A stretch of DNA of 64,000 nt from Antarcticibacterium arcticum (GCF_007993795.1 NZ_CP042476.1:2418001-2482000), one strand, 5' to 3'; positions 51,286 to 59,435 are shown, counted from the stretch's first letter. Notes: generated by a model from the letters alone, not told the origin. Numbers and translations are program-made.

Positions 51286-51367
51286 GCGGGCGTGGTGGAA
51301 TTGGTAGACACGCCAGACTTAGGATCTGGTGCCGCAAGGTGTGGAGGTTCGAGTCCTCTCGCCCGCA
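51286..51367 (+). tRNA. tRNA-Leu (UAG)
   Basis: 82 nt, class II with a long variable arm. Acceptor GCGGGCG pairs with CGCCCGC, discriminator A; anticodon stem CCAGA/TCTGG with loop CTTAGGA and anticodon TAG at 51320-51322; T-arm GGAGGTTCGAGTCCTC. CCA not encoded. Confidence 0.98.
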
Positions 51368-51541
51368 CGAAAAGCTCTTCAGCAATGAAGGGCTTTTTTT
51401 TATGGAATAAAATGAGGGATTAAATTAATGGCGGAAGGACGAGAAGCCTGTCCTGAGCGCAGTCGAAGCAGCGTCGAAGGGAGTCCTCTCGCCCGCACGA
51501 AAAGCCCTTCAGCAATGAAGGGCTTTTTTTTTGGAATAAAA
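51351..51541 (+). repeat. duplicated tRNA-Leu 3' end and terminator around a dispersed repeat
   Basis: The tRNA 3' end plus terminator (51351 onward) recurs exactly 130 bp downstream at 51481-51541 with few changes (GCTCTTC to GCCCTTC; slightly different T run). Between them lies TCCTGAGCGCAGTCGAAG (51451-51468) plus a second CGTCGAAGG, a dispersed repeat type known from many bacteria. No integrase is nearby. Part of a 431-bp gene-free region to 51798. Confidence 0.75.
51372..51401 (+). terminator. terminator of tRNA-Leu
   Basis: AAGCTCTTCA and TGAAGGGCTT form a stem around GCAA, followed by a T run. Confidence 0.85.
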
Positions 51542-51618
51542 GGAATGAATAAAAAGAGATCAGGCAAAATCATTGTTGCCTGCTCAAATACCGGGATCTT
51601 CACCACAGTAAAGCCCTG

Positions 51619-51748
51619 AAAGGGTGGAAAACATCAACATCCCGTGAAGCGGGATGAAAATAATCTCTTACCAATCCACGCCTTGAAAGGGCCAAATAGG
51701 CCTCTATGTGAAGCGGAATGAAAAACCGGTCCTAATACCGGTGGAATA
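51619..51748. repeat. degenerate pair of ~60-bp repeats
   Basis: CCCTGAAAGGG...CCCGTGAAGCGGGATGAAAA (51614-51659) and CCTTGAAAGGG...ATGTGAAGCGGAATGAAAAA (51681-51724) form two diverged copies, followed by a palindrome ACCGGTCCTAATACCGGT (51726-51743). No coding potential recognised; resembles decayed intergenic repeat elements. Confidence 0.5.
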
Positions 51749-51798
51749 ATATCCCCTCAATTCTTTAGGCAGCCAGGGTTATATCAATATTACTAACC

Positions 51799-52272
51799 TC
51801 ATCTAAACTTTCCCGCATCAATTTTGTAGCCTACTCCAACAAATCCCGAGAAAACAGTGATATCCCAGTCGGTCCTCATTTTCGTTTCGGCTCTGGCTGA
51901 CAGGAAGAACCTGGGGAAATGATATTCCAGGAGCGCATTTGCTCCCAGGGAAGGGGTTAGCTTTTTCGGTTTATCAATTACGCTTATTTGTATTCCCACC
52001 CCCGGGATTAAAGCGCGGTTATACCTGAACAAATGAGTAATATTTACCCCGGCTGTCCTGTAGCTAAGCTGCGAAAATGTTTCATAAAAGGCATCAACCC
52101 TGAACCATTGTGCTGAAAATCCTCCCTTAAAAACCCCGTTATATCCTTTTTCATTTACAGTTCCTCCAAATATGGCATTTCTGGCATCTATTTCTGTTTG
52201 AAGTGTAAAATACTGATTGGACTGGGAATAAAATGCCAGCGGAAGAAGCAGGATTATAACCAGCATTTTCAT
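51799..52272 (-). CDS. small outer-membrane-type beta-barrel protein
   Basis: 157 residues with a signal peptide (LVIILLLPLAFYSQ) and alternating amphipathic strands such as GVFKGGFSAQWFRVDAFYE and FLSARAETKMRTDWDITVFS, ending in KIDAGKFR; likely an eight-stranded barrel or lipocalin-like exported protein. No family recognised. It is monocistronic between a repeat region and an unannotated spacer. Confidence 0.72.
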   Translation of the reverse strand: MKMLVIILLLPLAFYSQSNQYFTLQTEIDARNAIFGGTVNEKGYNGVFKGGFSAQWFRVDAFYETFSQLSYRTAGVNITHLFRYNRALIPGVGIQISVIDKPKKLTPSLGANALLEYHFPRFFLSARAETKMRTDWDITVFSGFVGVGYKIDAGKFR

Positions 52273-52507
52273 ATTGCTACTATTAAATTCAGGTTACCCT
52301 CCCTGCCAGATAATTAAAGAATTAAAATCATCTACTGCTCAACACGTGAAATTTCAAAGGGATAAACTAGTCAAATTCGGGATAAGCCTCCGTTAATTAA
52401 TTGATAATTAAGATGAAAAGAATAAAACTTGAATATTTCAGATAACTGTAAGTTTCAGGATTGTTTTCTCGAGGCCCTGTAATCCTCAAAATAATTTAAA
52501 AATAATT

Positions 52508-52591
52508 ATGAGGATACCGGAAAATTTTCACAATCTTAGGCTTGATTTAAGGCGCAATCTTTATTCCCTGCAAAAAGTGAAGCCCGAATGA
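52508..52591 (+). CDS. possible 27-residue leader peptide
   Basis: A short frame with many Arg and Leu whose TGA stop overlaps the ATG of the next frame (ATGA). The overlap is the only support. Confidence 0.2.
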   Translation: MRIPENFHNLRLDLRRNLYSLQKVKPE

Positions 52592-52926
52592 GAAAAACCA
52601 CCGGCATCAAGCTGTTAAGATCACAGATAGATAAAATACATGACCGTGACCTTAAACGGGACGCATGGATTTTGTCTACCAATTCTGTTATTTTAAAGGT
52701 ATTTCCTATTTCTTCTGCCTCAAAAATTTCCCAGATCTCCAAAATAGAGGAAACTCCCGATTTCTTTAATGATATCTCTGCCCAAAAAAGAATTGAGTTT
52801 AGGAAGTTAAAGGCCGAACAGTATTTACAAAATTATATTGAGGAGATAGATTTACTTGGAACTGAAACGACTTCCAATAAAATGGAAAATTTTCTGAAAT
52901 TCTTTAAGTTTTGTAAGAGGAAATAA
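52588..52926 (+). CDS. hypothetical protein
   Basis: 112 residues, highly charged, helix-rich, with KRIEFRKLKAEQYLQNYIEE as a likely helix and no membrane segment. No family recognised. It may be a real gene coupled to the preceding 27-codon frame, or a chance frame; codon use (AAA, GAA, ATT rich) is consistent with the neighbours. Confidence 0.4.
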   Translation: MRKTTGIKLLRSQIDKIHDRDLKRDAWILSTNSVILKVFPISSASKISQISKIEETPDFFNDISAQKRIEFRKLKAEQYLQNYIEEIDLLGTETTSNKMENFLKFFKFCKRK

Positions 52927-53002
52927 GAACAAAAGATTCAGTTATAATCCTGGCAATTATATAGACCTGATAACTAATTTAATTATAAAAGTTACTGATC
53001 TC

Positions 53003-53584
53003 TTAATCCAGGACCTCAAAATGAATGGGTTTGAAGCTTCCATTATTGCTGTCTTCCGCAGAGCAAGCCGTTAATGCCACAATAAGATCCATTTCAGCCT
53101 TGAAAAGCATATAATCTCCGGCTTTACTTAGGGGTGGGTCCACACTTAATTTTCCATCTGCACTAAATTGTACATTCATAAAGATATTAAACGCCGTAGG
53201 AACATCGTCCGGCTCTATCCCAAATGGTTTTAGATTGGTATAAAAATTTTCAAAACAGCTTGGATGATAGTCGGGATTATTATACATGATCTGAAATGTT
53301 TCAGGACTGCAGGGTGCCAGTAAGAAATCATTACGCCCATTGGTGTCTTCCAGGATCTCCATCATTTTTCTGCTGCGGTTACTCCATAAAAAATTGCCTT
53401 TGGTAATGAGAATATTTTCCTCAAAATCCAGAGTTTTTCCGGAGGAAATTTTTTCCCGCGCATCAGCGGCATTAAAAACCACCATGTCACTCACCTGCTC
53501 CCCTTCAGGATCTATTACTTTCAACACCTGGCCTTTTTTTAATTTGAAGGCGGCACCGGTTTGCTTTGCTATTTTCTGGATCAT
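53003..53584 (-). CDS. DUF1989 / urea-carboxylase-associated family protein
   Basis: 193 residues, normal for the family: GAAFKLKKGQVLKVIDPEGEQVSDMV at the start, GRNDFLLAPCSPE, the HPSCFENF segment with conserved His and Cys, and FNIFMNVQF. Members (UAAP1/2) accompany urea/guanidine carboxylases and are needed for guanidine degradation in some bacteria. No carboxylase is adjacent here; instead it is the third gene of an operon with a PaiB-like flavoprotein and a GntA-like protein, which keeps the guanidine theme. Its own chemistry is not established. Confidence 0.85.
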   Translation of the reverse strand: MIQKIAKQTGAAFKLKKGQVLKVIDPEGEQVSDMVVFNAADAREKISSGKTLDFEENILITKGNFLWSNRSRKMMEILEDTNGRNDFLLAPCSPETFQIMYNNPDYHPSCFENFYTNLKPFGIEPDDVPTAFNIFMNVQFSADGKLSVDPPLSKAGDYMLFKAEMDLIVALTACSAEDSNNGSFKPIHFEVLD

Positions 53585-53620
53585 TTTAATATGGTTTCTT
53601 TAATGCAGCTGAATCTGGAT

Positions 53621-54232
53621 CTAATTATTTTCCTCTTTAATATTCTTACTTAATTGGGTAGCCAGTGGATCATCCATCTTTTCCAGATGTCGGGTTACAG
53701 ATCCAATATCCTCTTTATCATATCCCTGATGTAGTTTGGCCACAGCCTCCACTTTAAAAGGATTACACCAGAAACCTGTGATCAAGGGCAAATGTTCTTC
53801 TACTATATCCCGGGGATAATCTTGAAAAAACAAAGGTTTTTCCTGATTTTTTTCAAATTTCGCGACAAGGTCATCCAGTGAGGATTCCAGTTCTCCCGCT
53901 GTTTGTATCTTTAATTTCACATTTACATGAACAGCAGAATAATCCCAGGTGCTTATGTCTTTTTCCTTATACCAGGAAGAGGAAACATACCCATGGGCTC
54001 CCTGAAAAATCAATAATGCTTCCAATCCATCTTTAAGAAAAGAAAATTGCTCATTATGATTTGCTATATGGGCATATAACACAAAATCGTCTGGTGTTCC
54101 TGTTATAAGCACAGGGATATGGGTAGCCAGCAATCTTTCTCCCTTTAGCACAAAAGTCGCGAAGGGATGGGCTTTTATAAAATTGAATATGTATAGAGGA
54201 TCCTTCTTCCTGTATTTTTTAGGCTGATACAT
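53621..54232 (-). CDS. paiB: PaiB-like FMN-binding split-barrel protein
   Basis: 203 residues, annotated in relatives as FMN-binding negative transcriptional regulator. PaiB signatures seen: MYQPKKYRKKDP, HPFATFV, LATHIPVL, HIANHNEQF, AHGYVSSSWY and WDYSAVHVNVKLK, plus the C-terminal ITGFWCNPFKVEAVAKLHQ. The fold is the flavin-reductase/pyridoxamine-oxidase-like split barrel, so an enzymatic role is as likely as regulation. The ATG at 54232 lies 2 bp after the upstream gene and gives the family start. Confidence 0.88.
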   Translation of the reverse strand: MYQPKKYRKKDPLYIFNFIKAHPFATFVLKGERLLATHIPVLITGTPDDFVLYAHIANHNEQFSFLKDGLEALLIFQGAHGYVSSSWYKEKDISTWDYSAVHVNVKLKIQTAGELESSLDDLVAKFEKNQEKPLFFQDYPRDIVEEHLPLITGFWCNPFKVEAVAKLHQGYDKEDIGSVTRHLEKMDDPLATQLSKNIKEENN

Positions 54233-54234
54233 GC

Positions 54235-54945
54235 TTACATTTTCCCGGAAAGAAACGGACATTTCCATTCTTCTCCAACTTTTCTTCCGCTATATTGTTT
54301 GGCTTCGCTGGTATTTCCAAAATCTTCCAGCATAGGGTTTATACTTCCCTGCAGTTCTTTATCGCGTTCGCGTATCTTATCCCTCACCGTGTGATAAGCA
54401 CCCATTTCCCTTAATTTCTCAAACTGCCAGTGCAAATTAAAAGCTATGGCCGGTATGGGGCTTTGCCTCGCTTTTCTCGAGCTGTTAGGATGGAGGCCTA
54501 CCATGTAAAAAGCTTTCCCTCCCAGACTAAAACTAAAATTATCATTTTCAGGATCGCTGCTTACTGCGGGGTCCCAGGGATGGTCATCAACCTCATGAAG
54601 AAATTGCAACTGTTTCCATAAGAGTTCTTCAAACTGTTTTTCGGTAAAATCTTTCCTGCCGGGGAAAGTAGCCAGAAAAGTTAAGAAATCGTTGGATTCA
54701 AAATCATAGGCTGCAATATAGTTTTTCAGGTCTTTAAGTATCTTACGGGCGGTATGTTTTGAACCCAGATCCTCATAAACATGTAGGTCAACCTTATCCA
54801 TACTAAACACCGTTTGTGCCATAAGGCAAGGATGATCCTGATCTAGAATAAAATTGTTAAAACTGGCTTGAACTTTTGCTTCCGGAGTATTTTTTAAGGG
54901 AAGCTTTTTTAATTTGGTAGGTGTATCTTGTCTCATAAATCTCAT
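54235..54945 (-). CDS. YqcI/YcgG-family protein, GntA-like heme-dependent N-hydroxylase homologue
   Basis: 236 residues from the ATG at 54945 (54936 also possible; a TTG at 54963 is less likely). Family motifs: DHPCLMAQTVFSMDKVDLHVY (Cys40), the W/D-rich DDHPWDPAVSSDPENDNFSFS, GLHPNSSRKARQ and the C-terminal EWKCPF (Cys229). Characterised relatives are GntA of guanitoxin synthesis and DcsA of D-cycloserine synthesis, heme enzymes that N-hydroxylate guanidino groups of arginine derivatives. Substrate here unknown. It heads the operon with PaiB-like and DUF1989 genes. Confidence 0.82.
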   Translation of the reverse strand: MRFMRQDTPTKLKKLPLKNTPEAKVQASFNNFILDQDHPCLMAQTVFSMDKVDLHVYEDLGSKHTARKILKDLKNYIAAYDFESNDFLTFLATFPGRKDFTEKQFEELLWKQLQFLHEVDDHPWDPAVSSDPENDNFSFSLGGKAFYMVGLHPNSSRKARQSPIPAIAFNLHWQFEKLREMGAYHTVRDKIRERDKELQGSINPMLEDFGNTSEAKQYSGRKVGEEWKCPFLSGKM

Positions 54946-54976
54946 TTCGCCGGCTGTGATCAACCGCTCATAAATA

Positions 54977-54984
54977 CAAATTTA
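54977..54984 (-). promoter_or_regulatory. promoter -7 element of the GntA-like operon
   Basis: TAAATTTG on the minus strand, exact match to TAnnTTTG, 32 bp before the ATG. The upstream TTG is only 13 bp away, so the -33 element is uncertain. Confidence 0.5.
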
Positions 54985-55113
54985 TTTCCTTCACCATCAA
55001 TCAGGTGGACGATTAAGAATATATTAATCTTATTTTAATGAAGATTAACAACTGAACCTGAGGTTGAGATGGAAAGAGTTAAGAATTATATTTATTAGGC
55101 TAAAACCTTGAGC

Positions 55114-55386
55114 TCAGTTATCCTCTTTGTCCTTATAGCGCAACATTAAATAGAGCATGAATCCATTTAAGCCAAGAGAGACCCCATTGGTGGCTATTAT
55201 GGGCATATCCTTTTGAGTGAATCCATACACTACCCAAAGGAATACGCCAATGATAAGAATGATGAACATCCCGGGAGAAACATCTTCAACTTTTTTTGTT
55301 TGCCAGGCCTTTTTAATTTGCGGAATCACGGCTGCCGTGGTGCAAATTCCGGCTACCAGCCCTAATACATCTGTCCATTCCAACAT
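55114..55386 (-). CDS. SemiSWEET sugar transporter
   Basis: A 90-residue, three-helix half-transporter that acts as a dimer. The PQ-loop motif AAVIPQIKKAW lies in helix 1, with FLWVVYGF in helix 2 and the Asn in TNGVSLGLNGFM of helix 3. SemiSWEETs move small sugars down their gradient. It follows the DUF421 gene by 9 bp on the same strand. Confidence 0.92.
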   Translation of the reverse strand: MLEWTDVLGLVAGICTTAAVIPQIKKAWQTKKVEDVSPGMFIILIIGVFLWVVYGFTQKDMPIIATNGVSLGLNGFMLYLMLRYKDKEDN

Positions 55387-55395
55387 TTTATATTT

Positions 55396-55917
55396 TTATT
55401 GTTCTACATCTTTCAACAACCAATCCTCTACTTCCTCCCCTGCGTTGGAAGAATGCAAAACGGAAATATCCCCGGTAGTTTCAAATACTACTGCCCGCAC
55501 CTGGGATAAATTAATAATATTTGCCTCCCGCAATTTTGCCCGGAGATCTTTATTTGTAACCCGGGCTTTTTTAAGATTCTGTTCTAAAATCCTGGGACCA
55601 TCCATAAGAAGTAATGGCGTATTATCTATTAAACGGTGGAAAAAGGAAAATCTTCGCAAAAATGCTGCACTAATTTGTAGCAAATAAACCGCGGCAAGAC
55701 CAACCACTCCTTCCAGTAAACTTACCGAGGAATTAAGAATAGTACTGGCCAATATGGAACCAACCGCCACGGTCATGGCAAAATCAAAACTGGACATTTT
55801 AGAGAAACTGCGTTTTCCGGCAATTCGGGTAAATAAAATTACAGCCGCATAGATCCCCAGAGCGCTTAAACTTATAGCAATAATAGATTGGTATGAAACA
55901 TCAAACCAGTTTTCCAT
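55396..55917 (-). CDS. DUF421 (YetF-like) membrane protein
   Basis: 173 residues: three N-terminal membrane helices (to about residue 85, with RIAGKRSFSKMSSFDFAMTVAVGS, of which the RxxGKR...DF pattern is typical) and a soluble DUF421 alpha/beta domain (LLLMDGPRILEQNLKKARVT, DLRAKLREAN, VRAVVFETTGDISVL). The family is conserved in bacteria and linked in some to spore or stress functions, but activity is unknown. Confidence 0.9.
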   Translation of the reverse strand: MENWFDVSYQSIIAISLSALGIYAAVILFTRIAGKRSFSKMSSFDFAMTVAVGSILASTILNSSVSLLEGVVGLAAVYLLQISAAFLRRFSFFHRLIDNTPLLLMDGPRILEQNLKKARVTNKDLRAKLREANIINLSQVRAVVFETTGDISVLHSSNAGEEVEDWLLKDVEQ

Positions 55918-55953
55918 AATATAAAAATTTAATTTTGAGACTCAAATCCAGGA

Positions 55954-56811
55954 TTAACCTCCAATGATCTCTCCCCCATTAATATGTATTATCTGCCCCG
56001 TAATGTAACTGCTGTCCTCACTTGCAAGGAAAACATAGGCCGGGCCCACTTCACTTGGCTGGCCAGCACGTCCCATTGGGGTGTCCTGCCCAAAATCTGA
56101 TATATCATCAAAGGTTGAGGGGATCAACGGGGTCCAGATAGGACCGGGAGCTACGCCGTTTACGCGTATATTCTTTTTTGCAAGCATTAAGGAGAGGGAG
56201 CGGGTAAAGGTGACAATAGCGCCCTTTGTACTGGAATAATCCAGCAAATGCTCGCTACCCCGGTAAGCGGTAACCGAAGTAGTATTAATTACAGTATCCC
56301 CCTTTTTCATTTTCTTAACCGCCTCACGTGCAATAAAAAAATAAGGAAAAATATTGGTTTCAAAGGTTTCCTTGATTTGTTTATTGGTAATATCCTCTAT
56401 TTTATCCTTTGGAAATTGTACGGCTGCATTATTCACCAGGATATTTAGTTCTCCATATTCTTTAATACAATCCCCTACTATCTTTTTACAAAAGGCTTCT
56501 TTTTTAAGGTCACCCTGCAGGATGAGGCATTTCCCTCCCTCTTTAATCACCATTTTTTTTGTCTCCAAAGCATCTTTATCTTCATTAAGGTATACAATGG
56601 CAACGTTGGCTCCTTCTCTGGCATAATGTACCGCAACACTACGGCCAATGCCGCTGTCACCACCGGTGATGAGTGCAGTTTTCCCTTTTAGCTTTCCGCT
56701 GCCTTTGTAACCTTTTCGTATAATTTCGGGAGCCGGTTTCATTTTATGTTCATCTCCCGGCTGGGATTGTTGTTGTTTTGGAAATTTCTTTGGCTTTGCC
56801 ATGAGTTTCAT
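55954..56811 (-). CDS. short-chain dehydrogenase (YhdF/YgaH-like SDR)
   Basis: 285-residue NAD(P)-dependent oxidoreductase. Cofactor motif TALITGGDSGIGRSVAVHYA, NNAA near residue 128, catalytic Ser/Tyr-x3-Lys in YSSTKGA, PGPIWTPLIP, and the C-terminal SSYITGQIIHINGGE. The Lys/Gln/Pro-rich N-terminal extension (KKFPKQQQSQPG) identifies the general-stress-type SDR group. Starts at 56811 or, nearly as good, 56802. Substrate unknown. Confidence 0.93.
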   Translation of the reverse strand: MKLMAKPKKFPKQQQSQPGDEHKMKPAPEIIRKGYKGSGKLKGKTALITGGDSGIGRSVAVHYAREGANVAIVYLNEDKDALETKKMVIKEGGKCLILQGDLKKEAFCKKIVGDCIKEYGELNILVNNAAVQFPKDKIEDITNKQIKETFETNIFPYFFIAREAVKKMKKGDTVINTTSVTAYRGSEHLLDYSSTKGAIVTFTRSLSLMLAKKNIRVNGVAPGPIWTPLIPSTFDDISDFGQDTPMGRAGQPSEVGPAYVFLASEDSSYITGQIIHINGGEIIGG

Positions 56812-56928
56812 TTTTTTTGACTAAAGTAAAGTTAGGCAGCCTTCTCTTTAAAAAAATGTTAAGCAATGATAAGGTCTTCTAAACATTTATTCAATAAAGC
56901 TTATAAATCTCGGTACTATCAAATTAGA

Positions 56929-56936
56929 TATATTTG
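56929..56936 (+). promoter_or_regulatory. promoter -7 element immediately before the GDPD gene
   Basis: TATATTTG, exact consensus, only 4 bp before the ATG at 56941; transcription would begin at or within a few bases of the start codon, implying a leaderless mRNA. Confidence 0.55.
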
Positions 56937-56940
56937 CGGT

Positions 56941-57627
56941 ATGACCAACTGGAATAAAATAGGACACCGCGGAGCCAAAGGCCACCTCGCAGAAAATACC
57001 CTGGAAAGTATAAGCCTGGCTGTAGAAATGGGTGTAGATGCTATAGAAATTGATGTTCATTGCTGCAGGACGGGAGAACTGGTGGTAATTCATGATTTCA
57101 CGCTGGACCGCACCACTAATGGGGAGGGTGAGGTAGCAGGACATTCCCTGGAATATCTTAGATCCCTGCAGGTAGAAGCCAAATACAGAATTCCACTGCT
57201 TACAGAGGTGCTGGATCTTATTGAAGGTAAGTGCAGAATCAATATTGAACTAAAAGGCCTGAATACTGCGGAAGGCACCTGCAAAATTATAAATCAGTAT
57301 GTAAAGGAAAGAAACTGGAGCTACAACGACTTTGTGGTTTCAAGTTTTCAAAAGAATGAATTATTTGTTGTGTTAAGTACAGATCCGGAAATTCACATAG
57401 GTGTCTTGAGCAAGGCAAGTATGACCGAAGCAATTGAACTGGGAAAAATGCTGAAAGCAAAAGCCATACATCCCTCTGTGGGAATCATCACCCGGCAGGG
57501 TGTAAAGGCGGCGCACAAGGCAGGTTTTAAAGTTTATGTTTGGACCGTAAATGACCGCGAAAGCATTGAACGAATGAAGGAATTTGGAGTTGACGGGATC
57601 ATCTCTGATTTCCCTGAGTTGCTTTAA
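56941..57627 (+). CDS. glycerophosphodiester phosphodiesterase
   Basis: 228-residue TIM-barrel enzyme that splits glycerophosphodiesters into glycerol-3-phosphate and an alcohol. Catalytic and metal residues are seen in GHRGAKGHLAENTLES (His-Arg, Glu), IEIDVHCCRTGELVVIHD (Glu, Asp, His) and IELKG; the end YVWTVNDRESIERMKEFGVDG is typical of GDPD. No signal peptide, so cytoplasmic. An upstream in-frame ATG at 56866 would run through the promoter and gives no homology. Confidence 0.93.
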   Translation: MTNWNKIGHRGAKGHLAENTLESISLAVEMGVDAIEIDVHCCRTGELVVIHDFTLDRTTNGEGEVAGHSLEYLRSLQVEAKYRIPLLTEVLDLIEGKCRINIELKGLNTAEGTCKIINQYVKERNWSYNDFVVSSFQKNELFVVLSTDPEIHIGVLSKASMTEAIELGKMLKAKAIHPSVGIITRQGVKAAHKAGFKVYVWTVNDRESIERMKEFGVDGIISDFPELL

Positions 57628-57653
57628 ATTATTCTTTACCAAAAGAGAACAGA

Positions 57654-58889
57654 ATGACAGGAAAGCCTGAACATCATTATGATATTATAATTATTGGAGG
57701 AGGGGCAGCTGGATTTTTTACTGCCATTAATGCTGCCGAAATGATGCCCGCTGCAAAGATCCTTATCCTTGAACGGGGAAAAGAAGTACTTACAAAGGTT
57801 CGGATTTCCGGAGGTGGTCGATGCAACGTAACTCATGCTGAATTTGTACCCAATGAACTTTCAAAAAATTATCCCCGTGGCGAAAAAGAATTAAGAGGGC
57901 CTTTTCACACTTTTATGACGGGTGATACTATTTCCTGGTTTGCCGAACGCGGCATTGAGCTCAAAATTGAAGAGGATGGCAGGATGTTCCCCGTCTCAGA
58001 TTCTTCTGAAACAATCATAAATTGTTTTCTTACTGAAACCTCCCGGCTGGGAATAAAAGTCCTGAAAAATCATCCCGTGCGCGACCTTCAAAAGGCAGGG
58101 GAATTATGGAAAATTTTGACTGCCGATACAGATTTTACTGCAAAAAAAGTATTGGTAGCTACAGGCAGCAATCCCAAGATATGGGAAATTTTGAACAACC
58201 TGGGACATAGCATCGTGCCGGCCGTTCCTTCCCTGTTCACTTTTAATATTCAGGATGAAAGGATCAAAGACCTGCCCGGACTTTCTACCAGGGCTTCAAT
58301 AAAAGTTGTGGGAGAAAAACTAAAGGGAGAAGGCCCTTTATTGATCACTCACTGGGGAATGAGCGGCCCCGCTATCTTAAAACTTTCGGCCTGGGGCGCA
58401 CGCGAACTGAACGAACGCAGTTATAAATTCAGCATTATGGTAAACTGGTTACCCGGCTATTCTTCCGAAGAAATGACGGAAAGTTTAATGGAGCTGAAAA
58501 TGGTACATCCCAAACAACAATGCGGCACATATGCCCAATTTGAGCTTCCCAAACGGCTGTGGCGCAACCTGGTGAAAGCCGCCTCAATAGATGAAACCAC
58601 TATTTGGGCAAATCTCAACAAAAAACAACTGCAAAATTTAAGCAGGCAGCTTACCGAATGTGTTTTTAACGTGAATGGCAAGAGCACCTTTAAAGAGGAA
58701 TTTGTTACCGCAGGTGGGCTGGCACTAAAAGAAGTGAATTTCAAGACCTTTGAAAGCAAGCTGCACAAAGACCTTTATTTTGCAGGGGAAGTACTTAATA
58801 TTGATGCCATAACCGGAGGATTCAATTTTCAAAATGCCTGGACGGGAGGTTTTCTTGCTGCAAAAGCGATGGCTTCCGGCAATGCTTAA
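57654..58889 (+). CDS. HI0933/BaiN-like FAD-dependent oxidoreductase
   Basis: 411-residue flavoprotein of the YhiN/HI0933 family. FAD site IIIIGGGAAGFFTAINAA at the N-terminus, KVRISGGGRCNVTHAE just after, ATGSNPKIW, the GEGPLLITHWGMSGPAILKLS hallmark, and GEVLNIDAITGGFNFQNAWTGG at the end for the flavin. Function of the general family is unsettled (one member reduces bile-acid intermediates). It is 26 bp after the glycerophosphodiesterase and its end overlaps convergent tspO by 4 bp. Confidence 0.92.
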   Translation: MTGKPEHHYDIIIIGGGAAGFFTAINAAEMMPAAKILILERGKEVLTKVRISGGGRCNVTHAEFVPNELSKNYPRGEKELRGPFHTFMTGDTISWFAERGIELKIEEDGRMFPVSDSSETIINCFLTETSRLGIKVLKNHPVRDLQKAGELWKILTADTDFTAKKVLVATGSNPKIWEILNNLGHSIVPAVPSLFTFNIQDERIKDLPGLSTRASIKVVGEKLKGEGPLLITHWGMSGPAILKLSAWGARELNERSYKFSIMVNWLPGYSSEEMTESLMELKMVHPKQQCGTYAQFELPKRLWRNLVKAASIDETTIWANLNKKQLQNLSRQLTECVFNVNGKSTFKEEFVTAGGLALKEVNFKTFESKLHKDLYFAGEVLNIDAITGGFNFQNAWTGGFLAAKAMASGNA

Positions 58890-59362
58890 TTAAGACGCCA
58901 GATCTCAAAATTTAATATCGCCGCAAAAAGCACCCAAACTGCATAAGGAATAAGCAAATAAGCGGCTGTATCACTCACTATTTTAAACCATTTAATGGTA
59001 AAAATAAGGATCACGAATAGGGCAACAATATCAAGCAGGGCCCAAAACGGTTCTTTTAAACCAAAGAACAAAATAGACCAGGCCCCATTTAGCAGCAGCT
59101 GAAACATAAAATGATAAAGCGCGGTCTTCACCCATTTGTGATAAAAACCCTTGCTCCAAACTATCCCGGCTGCTATACCCATTAAAACATATAACATTCC
59201 CCATACCGGTCCAAATATCCAGTCTGGCGGATTAAACCATGGCTTATTCAAGGTAGGGTACCAGTCGGTGATCCCCACCTGCGTTGCAAGGGAAGCCATA
59301 AACCCTATAAAAAGGCAAATTGCCAGGGCGAGAAAGATCTTTACAAATACGTTTAAAGACAT
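58886..59362 (-). CDS. tspO: TspO/MBR-family tryptophan-rich sensory protein
   Basis: A 158-residue five-helix membrane protein. The Trp/Pro-rich signature WYPTLNKPWFNPPDWIFGPVW lies in the first loop, with LYVLMGIAAGIVW and LNGAWSILFFGL in helices 2 and 3. TspO binds porphyrins and lipids and is linked to tetrapyrrole and stress control. A promoter with TTG (59409-59411), 18-bp spacer and TACTTTTA (59383-59390), all on the minus strand, precedes it. Confidence 0.93.
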   Translation of the reverse strand: MSLNVFVKIFLALAICLFIGFMASLATQVGITDWYPTLNKPWFNPPDWIFGPVWGMLYVLMGIAAGIVWSKGFYHKWVKTALYHFMFQLLLNGAWSILFFGLKEPFWALLDIVALFVILIFTIKWFKIVSDTAAYLLIPYAVWVLFAAILNFEIWRLN

Positions 59363-59382
59363 TTTGCAACTGTTTAATCAAT

Positions 59383-59411
59383 TAAAAGTAAGAATTTATT
59401 TGAAATACCAA
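59383..59411 (-). promoter_or_regulatory. promoter of tspO
   Basis: Minus strand TTG-N18-TACTTTTA; one mismatch to TAnnTTTG; 20 bp before the tspO ATG. Confidence 0.5.
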
Positions 59412-59435
59412 TTTAAACGCTGTGAACTAAAAAAG

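Noticed and set aside
51428..51619. 63- and 68-codon frames over the duplicated tRNA end
   Set aside because: They read through repeat and terminator sequence in both directions, so coding is unlikely.
51286..51800. Integrated genomic island at tRNA-Leu
   Set aside because: The duplicated 3' end is only 130 bp away and encloses no gene; no integrase or mobility gene lies nearby.
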